A stretch of 64,000 nt of DNA, taken from positions 4,207,501 to 4,271,500 of the forward strand of contig NZ_CP018846.1 in NCBI RefSeq assembly GCF_002025705.1, in the 5' to 3' direction. The notes under the pieces were generated by a model. That model searched no databases and was not told where the DNA came from. It was given only the letters and a program-made list of their open reading frames with translations. A program made the translations under genes and the position numbers. Shown here one piece after another: positions 25,501-33,811 of this stretch. The stretch is from Pseudomonas putida (lineage in GTDB: Bacteria; Pseudomonadota; Gammaproteobacteria; Pseudomonadales; Pseudomonadaceae). Each line of letters starts with the position of its first letter. The stretch's first letter is position 1.

Positions 25501-28500
25501 TCCGGGTTGGAGTGGTAGACCGCGTTGCCCTTCTCGTCGATGGTCAGGTAGCCATACTGGCCATTCACCTGGCTGTTCAGCTGGCCGATCGCCGAGGTGC
25601 TGGTGTCGCTACCGGCGCGCACACCGACCACGTAGTTGCCGTCGCTGCGCACGTCGGCGCCGACCACATCGTTGTACATCACGTTGCCGCGTACGTCCTC
25701 GCCCTTGTACACGCTGACAAAATCGCTATGGGCTTGCGGCACGTCGTCGACGATGGAGATGATGATGGTACTGGTGGCCGAATGGCCGTAAGCGTCCTGA
25801 ACCTGGTAGGTAAAGGACTCCGTCACGGTGTTGGCACCGTCGTTGGCATGCACCGGCGAATTGGCCGGTGAGGTCAGGGTATAGGTGTAGCTACCGTCGG
25901 CATTGAGATGAATCTGGCCGTACTGGCCGACTGCATTACCCACCAGGCTGTAGGACAAAGCGCCTATCCCGCCAGAAGCCAAGCCGGCCAGGCTGCCAGT
26001 GGCTGTTTCAAGGGGCGATGTCGGGTCGCTGCCAGTAACTGTGCCTGCGGCGAGGTCGCTGCCGTCCTTGCTCAGGTCCAGGGCTTTTTCGAACACCGTG
26101 ACGCCACCATCCATGCACACTTCGATGCGCGGGTCATGCACGTTGATGGTCAGGGTCGTGGTGCTTTCGTCACCATCGGCATCGCGGATGGTGTAGACGA
26201 AAGTGTCGACGGCATCTCTCGGCGACACCACGTCCGGGTTGGAGTGGTAGACCGCGTTGCCCTTCTCGTCGATGGTCAGGTAGCCGTACTGGCCACTCAC
26301 CTGGGTGTTCAGTTGGCCAATGGCCGAGGTGCTGGTGTCGCTACCGGCGCGCACACCGACCACGTAGTTGCCATCGCTGCGCACGTCGGCACCGACCACA
26401 TCGTTGTACATCACGTTGCCGCGTACGTCCTCGCCCTTGTACACGCTGACAAAATCGCTATGGGCTTGCGGCACGTCGTCGACGATGGAGATGACGATGG
26501 TGCTGGTGGTCGAGTTGCCTACCGAGTCTTTCACCTGGTAGGTGAAGGTTTCGGTGACGGTGTTGGGGCCGTCATTGGCGTGGGTTGGCGAGTTGGCCGG
26601 TGAGGTCAGGGTGTAGGTGTAAGTACCGTCGGCGTTCAGGTGAAGCTGGCCGTATTGGCCCGTGGCATCGCTCACCAGGCTGTAGGTCAACGCACCGACA
26701 CCGCCGCTGGCAGAACCGACCAAGGTGCCGGTGGCGGTTTCACGGGTCGAGTCCGGGTCGCTGCCGGTGACACTGCCGGCGGCCAGGTCGTTGCCGTCCT
26801 TGTGCAGGTCCAGGGCGTTTTCGTAGACCGTGACATCACGGTCGGCGCAGGCCATCAACGAGTTGTGCACGTTGATGGTGATTGTCGTGGTGCTTTCGTC
26901 ACCATCGGCATCGCGGATGGTGTAGACGAAGGTGTCGACGGCATCCCGTGGCGACACCACGTCCGGGTTGGAGTGGTAGACCGCGTTGCCCTTCTCGTCG
27001 ATGGTCAGGTAGCCGTACTGGCCATTCACCTGAGTGTTCAGCTGGCCGATGGCCGAGGTGCTGGTGTCGCTACCGGCGCGCACACCGACCACGTAGTTGC
27101 CATCGCTGCGTACGTCGGCACCGACCGCGTCGTTGTACATCACATTGCCGCGTACTTCGTCCCCCTTGTACACACTGGTGTAATCGCTGTGGGCTTGCGG
27201 CACGTCGTCGACAATGGTGATGACGATGGTGCTGGTGGCCGAATGGCCGTAAGCGTCCTGAACCTGATAGGTAAAGGACTCCGTCACGGTGTTGGCACCG
27301 TCGTTGGCATGCACCGGCGAATTGGCCGGTGAGGTCAGGGTGTAGGTGTAGCTACCGTCGGCATTGAGATGAATCTGGCCGTACTGGCCGACAGCATTAC
27401 CCACCAGGCTGTAGGACAAAGCGCCTATCCCGCCAGAAGCCAAGCCGGCCAGGCTGCCAGTGGCTGTTTCGAGGGGCGACGTGGGGTCACTGCCAGTGAC
27501 TGTGCCTGCGGCGAGGTCGCTGCCGTCCTTGCTCAGGTCCAGGGCTTTTTCGAACACCGTGACGCCACCATCCATGCACACTTCGATGCGCGGGTCATGC
27601 ACGTTGATGGTCAGGGTCGTGGTGCTTTCGTCACCATCGGCATCGCGGATGGTGTAGACGAAAGTGTCGACGGCATCTCTCGGCGACACCACGTCCGGGT
27701 TGGAGTGGTAGACCGCGTTGCCCTTCTCGTCGATGGTCAGGTAGCCGTACTGGCCATTCACCTGGCTGTTCAGCTGGCCGATGGCCGAGGTGCTGGTATC
27801 GCTACCGGCGCGCACACCGACCACGTAGTTGCCATCGCTGCGCACGTCGGCACCGACCACATCGTTGTACATCACGTTGCCGCGTACGTCCTCGCCCTTG
27901 TACACGCTGACAAAATCGCTATGGGCTTGCGGCACGTCGTCGATGATGGAGATGACGATGGTGCTGGTGGTCGAGTTGCCTACCGAGTCTTTCACCTGGT
28001 AGGTGAAGGTTTCGGTGACGGTGTTGGGGCCGTCATTGGCGTGGGTCGGCGAGTTGGCCGGTGAGGTCAGGGTGTAGGTGTAGGTACCGTCGGCGTTCAG
28101 GTGAAGCTGGCCGTATTGGCCCGTGGCGTCGCTCACCAGGCTGTAGGTCAGCGCACCGACACCGCCGCTGGCCGTGCCCGCCAGGCTGCCAGACGCGGTT
28201 TCACGGGGCGAGTCAGGATCGCTGCCGGTGACACTACCCGGGGCCAGGTCGTTGCCGTCCTGATGAACATCCAGCGCACTTTCGTGGACCGTTACCCCGC
28301 CAACCGGTCCAGCGACGAGCGAGCAGTCCTGCACATTGATCGTGATGGTCGTGGTGCTCTCGTCGCCGTCAGTGTCACGAATGGTGTAGACGAATACATC
28401 ACTGGCGCCTGGCGGCAGCACCGCGTTCGGGTTGGCGTGATAGATCGCGTTACCAGCCGCATCGATGGTCAATGTGCCGTACTGGCCGGAGATCTCGGTA

Positions 28501-31500
28501 TTGAGATTGCCGATGGCGGATGTCGAGGTGTCGGAGCCAGCGCGTGCACCGACCACGACATTGCTGGTACCTGCCTGGTCTGCGCCCAGCTTGTCGTTCC
28601 AGAGGACATTGCCCGTGACAGTCCCACCTTCCACGACGCTGGTGGTATCTGCCCCTGCCTGCGGCACATCATCGACGATGTTCACGTCCAGGCTGCCAGT
28701 GGCGGTGCTGCCGTCGACGTCTTTGGCGACCACCTCGAAGTGTTCGCTGATGCTGTTGCTGCCGGCACCGTCCGGGTGGCTTTCGTTGCCGGTCAGGGTG
28801 TAGCTGTAGCTCACCACCCCGGTGGTCGGGTTGTAGCCGGTGATGGTCAGCGTGTTGCCTTCCGGGGTGGTCACCGATTGCGGGAAGCCGGCAGCCACGC
28901 CTCCGGTCACTACCGAGATGCCACCAACCGTCAGGCTTTGCAGACCATCCGGCGCCGTAACCTTGAAGGTGCCTTGCTGGGTCAGTGCAGCCGCGTCCGG
29001 CGCGGTGCCGTCGCTCAGGTGCTTCTCGTAGACAGTCAGCTCGCCGCCCCGCGCGTCCAGGCCATCGAGGGTGACAGGGTCGTTGAGGTTGCTGATGTTC
29101 AGCGTCAGGGTCGCCGAGCTGGTGTCGCCGTCGGCGTCCTTGATCGTGTAGGTGAAGTTCTCCACCCCATTGCCGCCACCGCCCAGGTTCTTGAAGTCCG
29201 GGGCGTTGGGGTTGAGGGTGTAGGTGTAGGAGCCGTCTGCGGCCAGCACCAGCGTGCCGTAGGTGCCGGTGAAGGTGCCAGCGATGACCGGGCCACCCGC
29301 CACGCGGTCGGCGCCTTGCACGTCGTTGCTCAGTACATTGCCGGTCAATTCTGTGTGTTGTTCGGTCGCTGTGACAGCGTTGCTGTCATCCACTGCCTTC
29401 GGCACATCATCGACGATGTTCACGTCCAGGCTGCCAGTGGCGGTGCTGCCGTCGACGTCTTTGGCGACCACCTCGAAGTGTTCGCTGATGCTGTTGCTGC
29501 CGGCACCGTCCGGGTGGCTTTCGTTGCCGGTCAGGGTGTAGCTGTAGCTCACCACCCCGGTGGTCGGGTTGTAGCCGGTGATGGTCAGCGTGTTGCCTTC
29601 CGGGGTGGTCACCGATTGCGGGAAGCCGGCAGCCACGCCTCCGGTCACTACCGAGATGCCACCAACCGTCAGGCTTTGCAGGCCATCCGGCGCCGTAACC
29701 TTGAAGGTGCCTTGCTGGGTCAGTGCAGCCGCGTCCGGCGCGGTGCCGTCGCTCAGGTGCTTCTCGTAGACCGTCAGTTCACCGCCCCGCGCGTCCAGGC
29801 CATCGAGGGTGACCGGGTCGTTGAGGTTGCTGATGTTCAGCGTCAGGGTCGCCGAGCTGGTGTCGCCATCGGCGTCCTTGATCGTGTAGGTGAAGTTCTC
29901 CACCCCATTGCTGCCGCCACCCAGGTTCTTGAAGTCCGGGGCGTTGGGGTTGAGGGTGTAGGTGTAGGAGCCGTCTGCGGCCAGGACCAACGTGCCGTAA
30001 GTGCCGGTGAAGGTGCCGGCGATCACCGGGCCGCCCGTCACGCGGTCGGCGCCTTGCACGTCGTTGGTCAGCACATTGCCGGTCAATTCTGTGTGTTGTT
30101 CGGTCGCTGTGACAGCGTTGCTGTCATCCACTGCCTTCGGCACATCATCGACGATGTTCACGTCCAGGCTGCCAGTGGCGGTGCTGCCGTCGACGTCTTT
30201 GGCGACTACCTCGAAGTGCTCGCTGATGCTGTTGCTGCCGGCACCGTCCGGGTGGCTTTCGTTGCCGGTCAGGGTGTAGCTGTAGCTCACCACCCCGGTG
30301 GTCGGGTTGTAGCCGGTGATGGTCAGCGTGTTGCCTTCCGGGGTGGTCACCGATTGCGGGAAGCCGGCAGCCACGCCTCCGGTCACTACCGAGATGCCAC
30401 CAACCGTCAGGCTTTGCAGGCCATCCGGCGCCGTAACCTTGAAGGTGCCTTGCTGGGTCAGCGCAGCCGCGTCCGGCGCGGTGCCATCGCTCAGGTGCTT
30501 TTCGTAGACCGTCAGCTCACCGCCCCGCGCGTCCAGGCCATTGAGGGTGACCGGGTCGTTGAGGTTGCTGATGTTCAGCGTCAGGGTCGCCGAGCTGGTG
30601 TCGCCGTCGGCGTCCTTGATCGTGTAGGTAAAGTTCTCCACCCCATTGCCGCCACCGCCCAGGTTCTTGAAGTCCGGGGCGTTGGGGTTGAGGGTGTAGG
30701 TGTAGGAGCCGTCTGCGGCCAGCACCAGCGTGCCGTAGGTGCCGGTGTAGGTGCCGGCGATGACCGGGCCACCCGCCACGCGATCGGCGCCTTGCACGTC
30801 GTTGGTCAGCACATTGCCGGTCAGTTCGACCTGCTGCTCAGTCGCAGTGACCCCGTTGCCATCATCGAATGCCTGGGGTGCATCATCGTGGATGATGACA
30901 TCCAGCGAGCCCTGGGCGACATCACCGTCGCGGTCACTGACCAGGACCGGCAAGTGCTCGGTCAGCGACTTGGCCCCATCATTCTCGATATGTTGCCCGG
31001 ATGCGGAGAGCGTGTAGGTGTAATTCACCTCGCCGGTGCTCGGGTTGTAGCCGGTAATGGTCAGGATGTTGCCCAGCCCGGTGGTGATCGACTGGCCAAC
31101 GCCGGTCACCGCGCCACCTGTCACCACGTTGATGCCAGCGACACTGAGGTTGAACACACCGTCCTGAGCCACCACGGTAAAGCTGCCGTGCTGGGTCAAG
31201 GCCGCCGCATCACTGGCAGAGCCCAACGGCAGGTTCGCCTCGTTCAGGCTCAGCTCACCGGGGGCGATATTCAGCCCCAACAAGGTGACGGGATGATTGG
31301 GGTCTACCGTCGGGATGGAAGGCTCTGTAGGGGGCGTGCCTGAATCGCCGTTGCCGCCGCCAACGGGACGACCGTTGAGCGAACTGCCATTGCTCGGGTC
31401 AAGGCCGCCTACCTCGCGGTTGGCCAACTCTGGAATGCCATTGAAGCCCGCCGTCGGGAAACCCACCTGGGGATCGACACGCGCACCGACTTCATTCAGC

Positions 31501-31904
31501 AGGACGAAACTGTGGCCTCCCCCCAGCTCCCCGGACGCCATCCCGCTGTGTGACCCGGCGGCGGTTGCCTCAGCGCTTTGGGTGGGGTCGTCGCCAGCTG
31601 CAATTGCCTGCTGGATACGCTCCACATCACTCAGTTGCGCGTCGCTCGGCGCAACGTCGTGGCCCTGCCCATGGGGCGCCCGGCTGGCGAGCAGGTCCGG
31701 CGTCATCTCCAGGCTGCTGTCGCGGCCCAGGGTCAATTCGGCACCGTTCTGCAGGCGGACCGCCACGGCCCCCGCAGCTCCCGTCTCCAGTTGCTCGCCA
31801 GCGAACAGGCGGTCGCCTTCGATCAAGGGGCGCCGGCTGCCATCGCCGGCAACCGCGAAGACCTGACCAATCACCTTGCTGACCACACCGACTAATTTAG
31901 CCAT
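22554..31904 (-). CDS. Giant LapA/MapA-type RTX adhesin with retention module and vWA domain
   Basis: 3,116 residues, secreted by type I export and expected to be held in the outer membrane. Residues 1-110 form the retention module (LVGVVSKVIGQVFAVAGDG, then GEQLETGAAGAVAVRLQNGAELTLGRDSSLEM). TAAG at 114-117 is the LapG periplasmic protease site type, so release would be controlled by c-di-GMP through LapD. After a linker come a partial repeat (about 205-340), three near-identical 246-residue repeats (about 340-1077), and five repeats of about 243 residues (about 1077-2292) of VCBS/cadherin-like type with GxYGxLxxxxDGSYTYT. A von Willebrand A domain follows with MIDAS DVSGS at 2318-2322, then further beta domains, about eleven GGxGxD RTX nonapeptides (about 2865-3000) and a type I signal tail. 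Its dedicated exporter is divergent. It is shorter than KT2440 LapA or LapF and could equally be called a MapA-like or LapF-like protein. Confidence 0.92.
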   Translation of the reverse strand: MAKLVGVVSKVIGQVFAVAGDGSRRPLIEGDRLFAGEQLETGAAGAVAVRLQNGAELTLGRDSSLEMTPDLLASRAPHGQGHDVAPSDAQLSDVERIQQAIAAGDDPTQSAEATAAGSHSGMASGELGGGHSFVLLNEVGARVDPQVGFPTAGFNGIPELANREVGGLDPSNGSSLNGRPVGGGNGDSGTPPTEPSIPTVDPNHPVTLLGLNIAPGELSLNEANLPLGSASDAAALTQHGSFTVVAQDGVFNLSVAGINVVTGGAVTGVGQSITTGLGNILTITGYNPSTGEVNYTYTLSASGQHIENDGAKSLTEHLPVLVSDRDGDVAQGSLDVIIHDDAPQAFDDGNGVTATEQQVELTGNVLTNDVQGADRVAGGPVIAGTYTGTYGTLVLAADGSYTYTLNPNAPDFKNLGGGGNGVENFTYTIKDADGDTSSATLTLNISNLNDPVTLNGLDARGGELTVYEKHLSDGTAPDAAALTQQGTFKVTAPDGLQSLTVGGISVVTGGVAAGFPQSVTTPEGNTLTITGYNPTTGVVSYSYTLTGNESHPDGAGSNSISEHFEVVAKDVDGSTATGSLDVNIVDDVPKAVDDSNAVTATEQHTELTGNVLTNDVQGADRVTGGPVIAGTFTGTYGTLVLAADGSYTYTLNPNAPDFKNLGGGSNGVENFTYTIKDADGDTSSATLTLNISNLNDPVTLDGLDARGGELTVYEKHLSDGTAPDAAALTQQGTFKVTAPDGLQSLTVGGISVVTGGVAAGFPQSVTTPEGNTLTITGYNPTTGVVSYSYTLTGNESHPDGAGSNSISEHFEVVAKDVDGSTATGSLDVNIVDDVPKAVDDSNAVTATEQHTELTGNVLSNDVQGADRVAGGPVIAGTFTGTYGTLVLAADGSYTYTLNPNAPDFKNLGGGGNGVENFTYTIKDADGDTSSATLTLNISNLNDPVTLDGLDARGGELTVYEKHLSDGTAPDAAALTQQGTFKVTAPDGLQSLTVGGISVVTGGVAAGFPQSVTTPEGNTLTITGYNPTTGVVSYSYTLTGNESHPDGAGSNSISEHFEVVAKDVDGSTATGSLDVNIVDDVPQAGADTTSVVEGGTVTGNVLWNDKLGADQAGTSNVVVGARAGSDTSTSAIGNLNTEISGQYGTLTIDAAGNAIYHANPNAVLPPGASDVFVYTIRDTDGDESTTTITINVQDCSLVAGPVGGVTVHESALDVHQDGNDLAPGSVTGSDPDSPRETASGSLAGTASGGVGALTYSLVSDATGQYGQLHLNADGTYTYTLTSPANSPTHANDGPNTVTETFTYQVKDSVGNSTTSTIVISIIDDVPQAHSDFVSVYKGEDVRGNVMYNDVVGADVRSDGNYVVGVRAGSDTSTSAIGQLNSQVNGQYGYLTIDEKGNAVYHSNPDVVSPRDAVDTFVYTIRDADGDESTTTLTINVHDPRIEVCMDGGVTVFEKALDLSKDGSDLAAGTVTGSDPTSPLETATGSLAGLASGGIGALSYSLVGNAVGQYGQIHLNADGSYTYTLTSPANSPVHANDGANTVTESFTYQVQDAYGHSATSTIVITIVDDVPQAHSDYTSVYKGDEVRGNVMYNDAVGADVRSDGNYVVGVRAGSDTSTSAIGQLNTQVNGQYGYLTIDEKGNAVYHSNPDVVSPRDAVDTFVYTIRDADGDESTTTITINVHNSLMACADRDVTVYENALDLHKDGNDLAAGSVTGSDPDSTRETATGTLVGSASGGVGALTYSLVSDATGQYGQLHLNADGTYTYTLTSPANSPTHANDGPNTVTETFTYQVKDSVGNSTTSTIVISIVDDVPQAHSDFVSVYKGEDVRGNVMYNDVVGADVRSDGNYVVGVRAGSDTSTSAIGQLNTQVSGQYGYLTIDEKGNAVYHSNPDVVSPRDAVDTFVYTIRDADGDESTTTLTINVHDPRIEVCMDGGVTVFEKALDLSKDGSDLAAGTVTGSDPTSPLETATGSLAGLASGGIGALSYSLVGNAVGQYGQIHLNADGSYTYTLTSPANSPVHANDGANTVTESFTYQVQDAYGHSATSTIIISIVDDVPQAHSDFVSVYKGEDVRGNVMYNDVVGADVRSDGNYVVGVRAGSDTSTSAIGQLNSQVNGQYGYLTIDEKGNAVYHSNPDVVSPRDAVDTFVYTIRDADGDESTTTLAINVHDPRLQVCGDQEVTVYEKALDLHKDGNDLAAGSVTGSDPASTGETASGSLAGSVSNAVGALTFSLVGNAVGQYGQISINPDGSYTYTLTSPANTPGADSAVEYFTYKATDSLGHSITNNIAITIVDDVPNAVCAERSITPGHLDSNILLVIDVSGSMDSASGIPGLTRLDAAKHAIAALLDKYDGMGDIKVQIVTFSGGAQIQSAEWVSIDVAKSIVNGLHAGGSTYYDSAATAAQAAYAQNGKLAGAQNVSYFFSDGEPSAGHAMTASRETSWETFLDSNGIKSYAIGLGKDIHADNLNPLAYDGSSHTDTNAVIVSDFNQLYGVLSGTVQGSPITGSLLSDGTFGADGGFIKALLVDGITYTYDPKANAGQGGYSASGGADNASFDTTGNTLTIKTNLGGSLLVNMDSGEFTYTPPNGNGSSPPERFGFTVSDNDGDTSSADLLIMINGNHAPVAVADHVITNITGASITLPSEVLLANDSDLDNDHLSAAPITVNTNFADKGAGFTLGTSVPNITFDGHGNSLDNQFKALERSAFTTAAGSMTAALVVLGYLGDINSSHANAEDVITVSLRKGETLHLDHDRPDGNVGLEWKDANGSYQPIADGGSFTASHDGVYSIHVVNQINPSDNSKAAENYKLSMVVDYSNAVNDVHQASYTVTDGHGGSAAGAVDITYQAGSTLNGTAGDDVLMASNADTILNGGDGHDVLVGGAGNDTLHGGNGDDLLIGGLGNDLLDGGAGNDTASYASATAGVTVDLSLHGPQNTGAAGIDTLISIENLIGSDYNDTLIGDAGDNTLSGGRGNDVLKGGDGNDILIGGPGDDIMTGGNGNDTFVWQKGDTGHDTVTDFTPGSDRLDLSQLLQGENATSASLDDYLHFKVSGSGTNVVSTIEVSSVAGAAPTQTIDLAGVDLAQHYGVTAGAGGVISAGHDTATIINGMINDHSLKVDTV
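25030..28672 (-). repeat. Five-copy tandem repeat array of about 729-732 bp within the adhesin
   Basis: Coding repeats whose anchor sequence (CGTTGCCGCGTACGTCC or a close variant) recurs at 25682, 26414, 27143 and 27875, a period of 729-732 bp. A fifth, more diverged unit lies next to 28672. The four inner copies are nearly identical in DNA. Each unit encodes two beta-rich subdomains: one with VYKGEDVRGNVMYND and one with a DGSYTYTLTSPANSP segment. Confidence 0.88.
28673..30886 (-). repeat. Three-copy tandem repeat of 738 bp within the adhesin
   Basis: CGACGATGTTCACGTCCAGG recurs at 28673, 29411 and 30149, an exact 738-bp (246-codon) period. The first two copies differ at only scattered bases; the third diverges at its distal end. 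The encoded unit contains DARGGELTVYEKHLSDGT and DGSYTYTLNPNAPDFKNLG. High DNA identity implies recent duplication or gene conversion. Confidence 0.9.
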
Positions 31905-32371
31905 GAGCGAACGCCTCCCCTTACTGATCGGCTACTTCAGCCAATGACTTTGCGCAGGCAGATGTGGGCATGGAGTCCGAAATATCTCAACGGTGAGAAT
32001 CGTTCTCTCAGGTACTACTTTGGCGATAGTAATAATGTAAGTTGGCCATCATTTGATGCCAATTTTTTGTCGCCAAATACTGCTTCCACCCATCCGTTCC
32101 GCGTCCTTAGCTGAAAATAATCTGGAACCTGCTGCAGTGCTTGTAGACCGCGCCTTGCAACCGCGCGCGAATTCACTTGGATGAAACAATGTCTTGCTTT
32201 CGTTAGACCGCATAAGTTTTTTTTCGCATAGGCGTTATGAAAAAAAATTCTTAGCTCGCGCGTTAAATGTTCTTAGCTCTTGTTACAAACATGAAACGGT
32301 TTGAATTATAAATTTCGTCATTTTTTTGGCGAATAGCAGGACTTTTTTTGTGACCAGGGAGAAGTAACCCC
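31905..32371. promoter_or_regulatory. AT-rich divergent promoter region of adhesin and exporter
   Basis: 467 bp between the adhesin start (minus) and the TolC-like gene (plus). It contains no convincing gene. The half nearer the exporter (about 32180-32350) is markedly AT-rich with T and A runs, unlike the rest of the window, and fits a regulated divergent promoter with nucleoid-protein binding. I could not identify a FleQ or other known box with confidence. A GGGAGAAG SD precedes the TolC-like ATG at 32372. Confidence 0.5.
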
Positions 32372-33745
32372 ATGCGCGTTTTCACCCCCCTCGCCAGTGC
32401 AATGCTGGTAGCCATGGCATGCACGAACGTCGAGGCGATGTCCCTCAACGAAGCAATCCAGAGTGCCGTGGATTACCACCCGCAAGTCAGCTCCAACCGC
32501 AACAGCAAGCTTTCGGCCGATGAGGACGTCAAATTCGCCCGTGGTGGTTACTACCCGACCGTGGATCTGGTGGCAGGTTATGGGCGCCAGCGCTCGGACA
32601 ACCTCAATACCCGGGGCCTCAACCCGGACGGCACGACCAACCACAACAAGGAAACCCTGAACTACACACAGTCGGAACTGCGCCTGCGGCAGATGATCTT
32701 CGACGGCTTCAACACCGCCAATGAAGTGGGCCGCACCGAAGCGGTGGCGACCTCTCGCGCCTACTACACCCAGGCCATCGCCCAGGACGTCGCCTTGCGT
32801 ACCGTCGAGGTATATCTCGAGGTACTCAAGCGCCGTGAACTGGTGACTCTGGCCAAGAACAACCTGCAGGCGCACCTGCGCGTCAACGACCAGATCGGCC
32901 TGCGCAGCGAACGCGGCGTCGGCAGCACCGCTGACCTCGACCAGTCCCGCGCCCGTCGCGCCCTGGCGGAAAACAACCTGGACACGGCCGAAGTCGACCT
33001 GGCCGATGCCGAGGCCAATTTCTACAGCGTGGTGGGCCGCGTGCCCGATGAGCTGGAAGGGCCGCAGTCGATCAAGGTGGACGTGCCGGGCACCCTCGAC
33101 GAAGCACGCGAAGGCATGCGCCAGAACAACCCGTACCTGAAATCGGCACAGGCCGACGTCAATGCCGCCGAACAGCAGTACGAAGTGGCCAAGTCGCCTT
33201 TCTACCCACGCCTGGACGCCGTACTGGCGACCGGTGCCGACAACAACATTGGCGGTGAGAAGGGCCACAGCAACAACGACTGGCAGGCCGGCGTAGAACT
33301 CAACTACAACCTGTTCCGCGGCGGCAGCGACAAAGCCCGCCTGCAGTCCGACGCGCACAAGATCAACCAGGCCCTGGACATCCGCAACAATGCGCTGCGC
33401 GAGCTGACCGAAAACCTCAGCCTGTCCTGGAACGCCATGAACAACGCCCGCAAGCAGACCCCGACGGCGCGTGAGTACGCGGAAACCACCCAGCGTGTAC
33501 GTGCGGCCTACCAGGACCAGTTCGGCCTTGGCCAGCGCACCCTGCTCGACGTGCTCGACAGCGAAAACGAGCTGTACAACGCCAACCGCCGCTACACCGA
33601 AGTGCGTTACACCGAAGAGTTCTCGATGTACCGGGTGCTGGCGACCATGGGTGAACTGCTGAGCAAGCAACGCATTTCGCTACCACCGGAGGCTATCGCC
33701 AACAACGAGGTCCGGACCGAGGCCAGGCTGCCCGACATGCGCTGA
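32372..33745 (+). CDS. TolC-family outer membrane protein of the adhesin exporter (LapE-like)
   Basis: 457-residue type I secretion outer-membrane channel. A signal peptide (about 1-22, ending VEA) is followed by MSLNEAIQSAVDYHPQVSSNRNSK, the start of the first TolC repeat; long amphipathic helices and GGSDKARLQSDAHKINQALD near 310 mark the second repeat. GLGQRTLLDVLDSENELYNANRRYTEV is the signature of the type I secretion subclass (AggA/LapE). It would form the tunnel-barrel that also holds the adhesin retention module. First gene of the exporter operon; the ABC gene follows 66 bp later. Confidence 0.92.
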   Translation: MRVFTPLASAMLVAMACTNVEAMSLNEAIQSAVDYHPQVSSNRNSKLSADEDVKFARGGYYPTVDLVAGYGRQRSDNLNTRGLNPDGTTNHNKETLNYTQSELRLRQMIFDGFNTANEVGRTEAVATSRAYYTQAIAQDVALRTVEVYLEVLKRRELVTLAKNNLQAHLRVNDQIGLRSERGVGSTADLDQSRARRALAENNLDTAEVDLADAEANFYSVVGRVPDELEGPQSIKVDVPGTLDEAREGMRQNNPYLKSAQADVNAAEQQYEVAKSPFYPRLDAVLATGADNNIGGEKGHSNNDWQAGVELNYNLFRGGSDKARLQSDAHKINQALDIRNNALRELTENLSLSWNAMNNARKQTPTAREYAETTQRVRAAYQDQFGLGQRTLLDVLDSENELYNANRRYTEVRYTEEFSMYRVLATMGELLSKQRISLPPEAIANNEVRTEARLPDMR

Positions 33746-33811
33746 GCATCGCACGCGCTGGCACGGATCGCCTGCACAGCAACCCATCCACCCTGGCGGG
33801 AGTAGGCCATC

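Noticed and set aside
25030..30886. Regular repeats that might suggest a CRISPR or satellite array
   Set aside because: Periods of 729-738 bp are multiples of three and in frame with the adhesin; they are coding domain repeats without spacers.
28101..31343. A 1,080-codon open frame on the plus strand opposite the adhesin, with several similar ones at 23250-28064
   Set aside because: They mirror the repeat structure of the adhesin with the same period, have no recognisable family and arise from high-GC codon bias; the minus frame has clear domains.
22554..31904. Calling the adhesin LapF or LapA outright
   Set aside because: Length, repeat types and position differ from the KT2440 proteins I remember; only the family (retention-module RTX adhesin) is secure.
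32318..33670. Long open frame opposite the TolC-like gene (and others opposite the ABC, helicase and RecQ genes)
   Set aside because: Antisense shadows with no family resemblance and no ribosome-binding site; the sense products are well-defined proteins.
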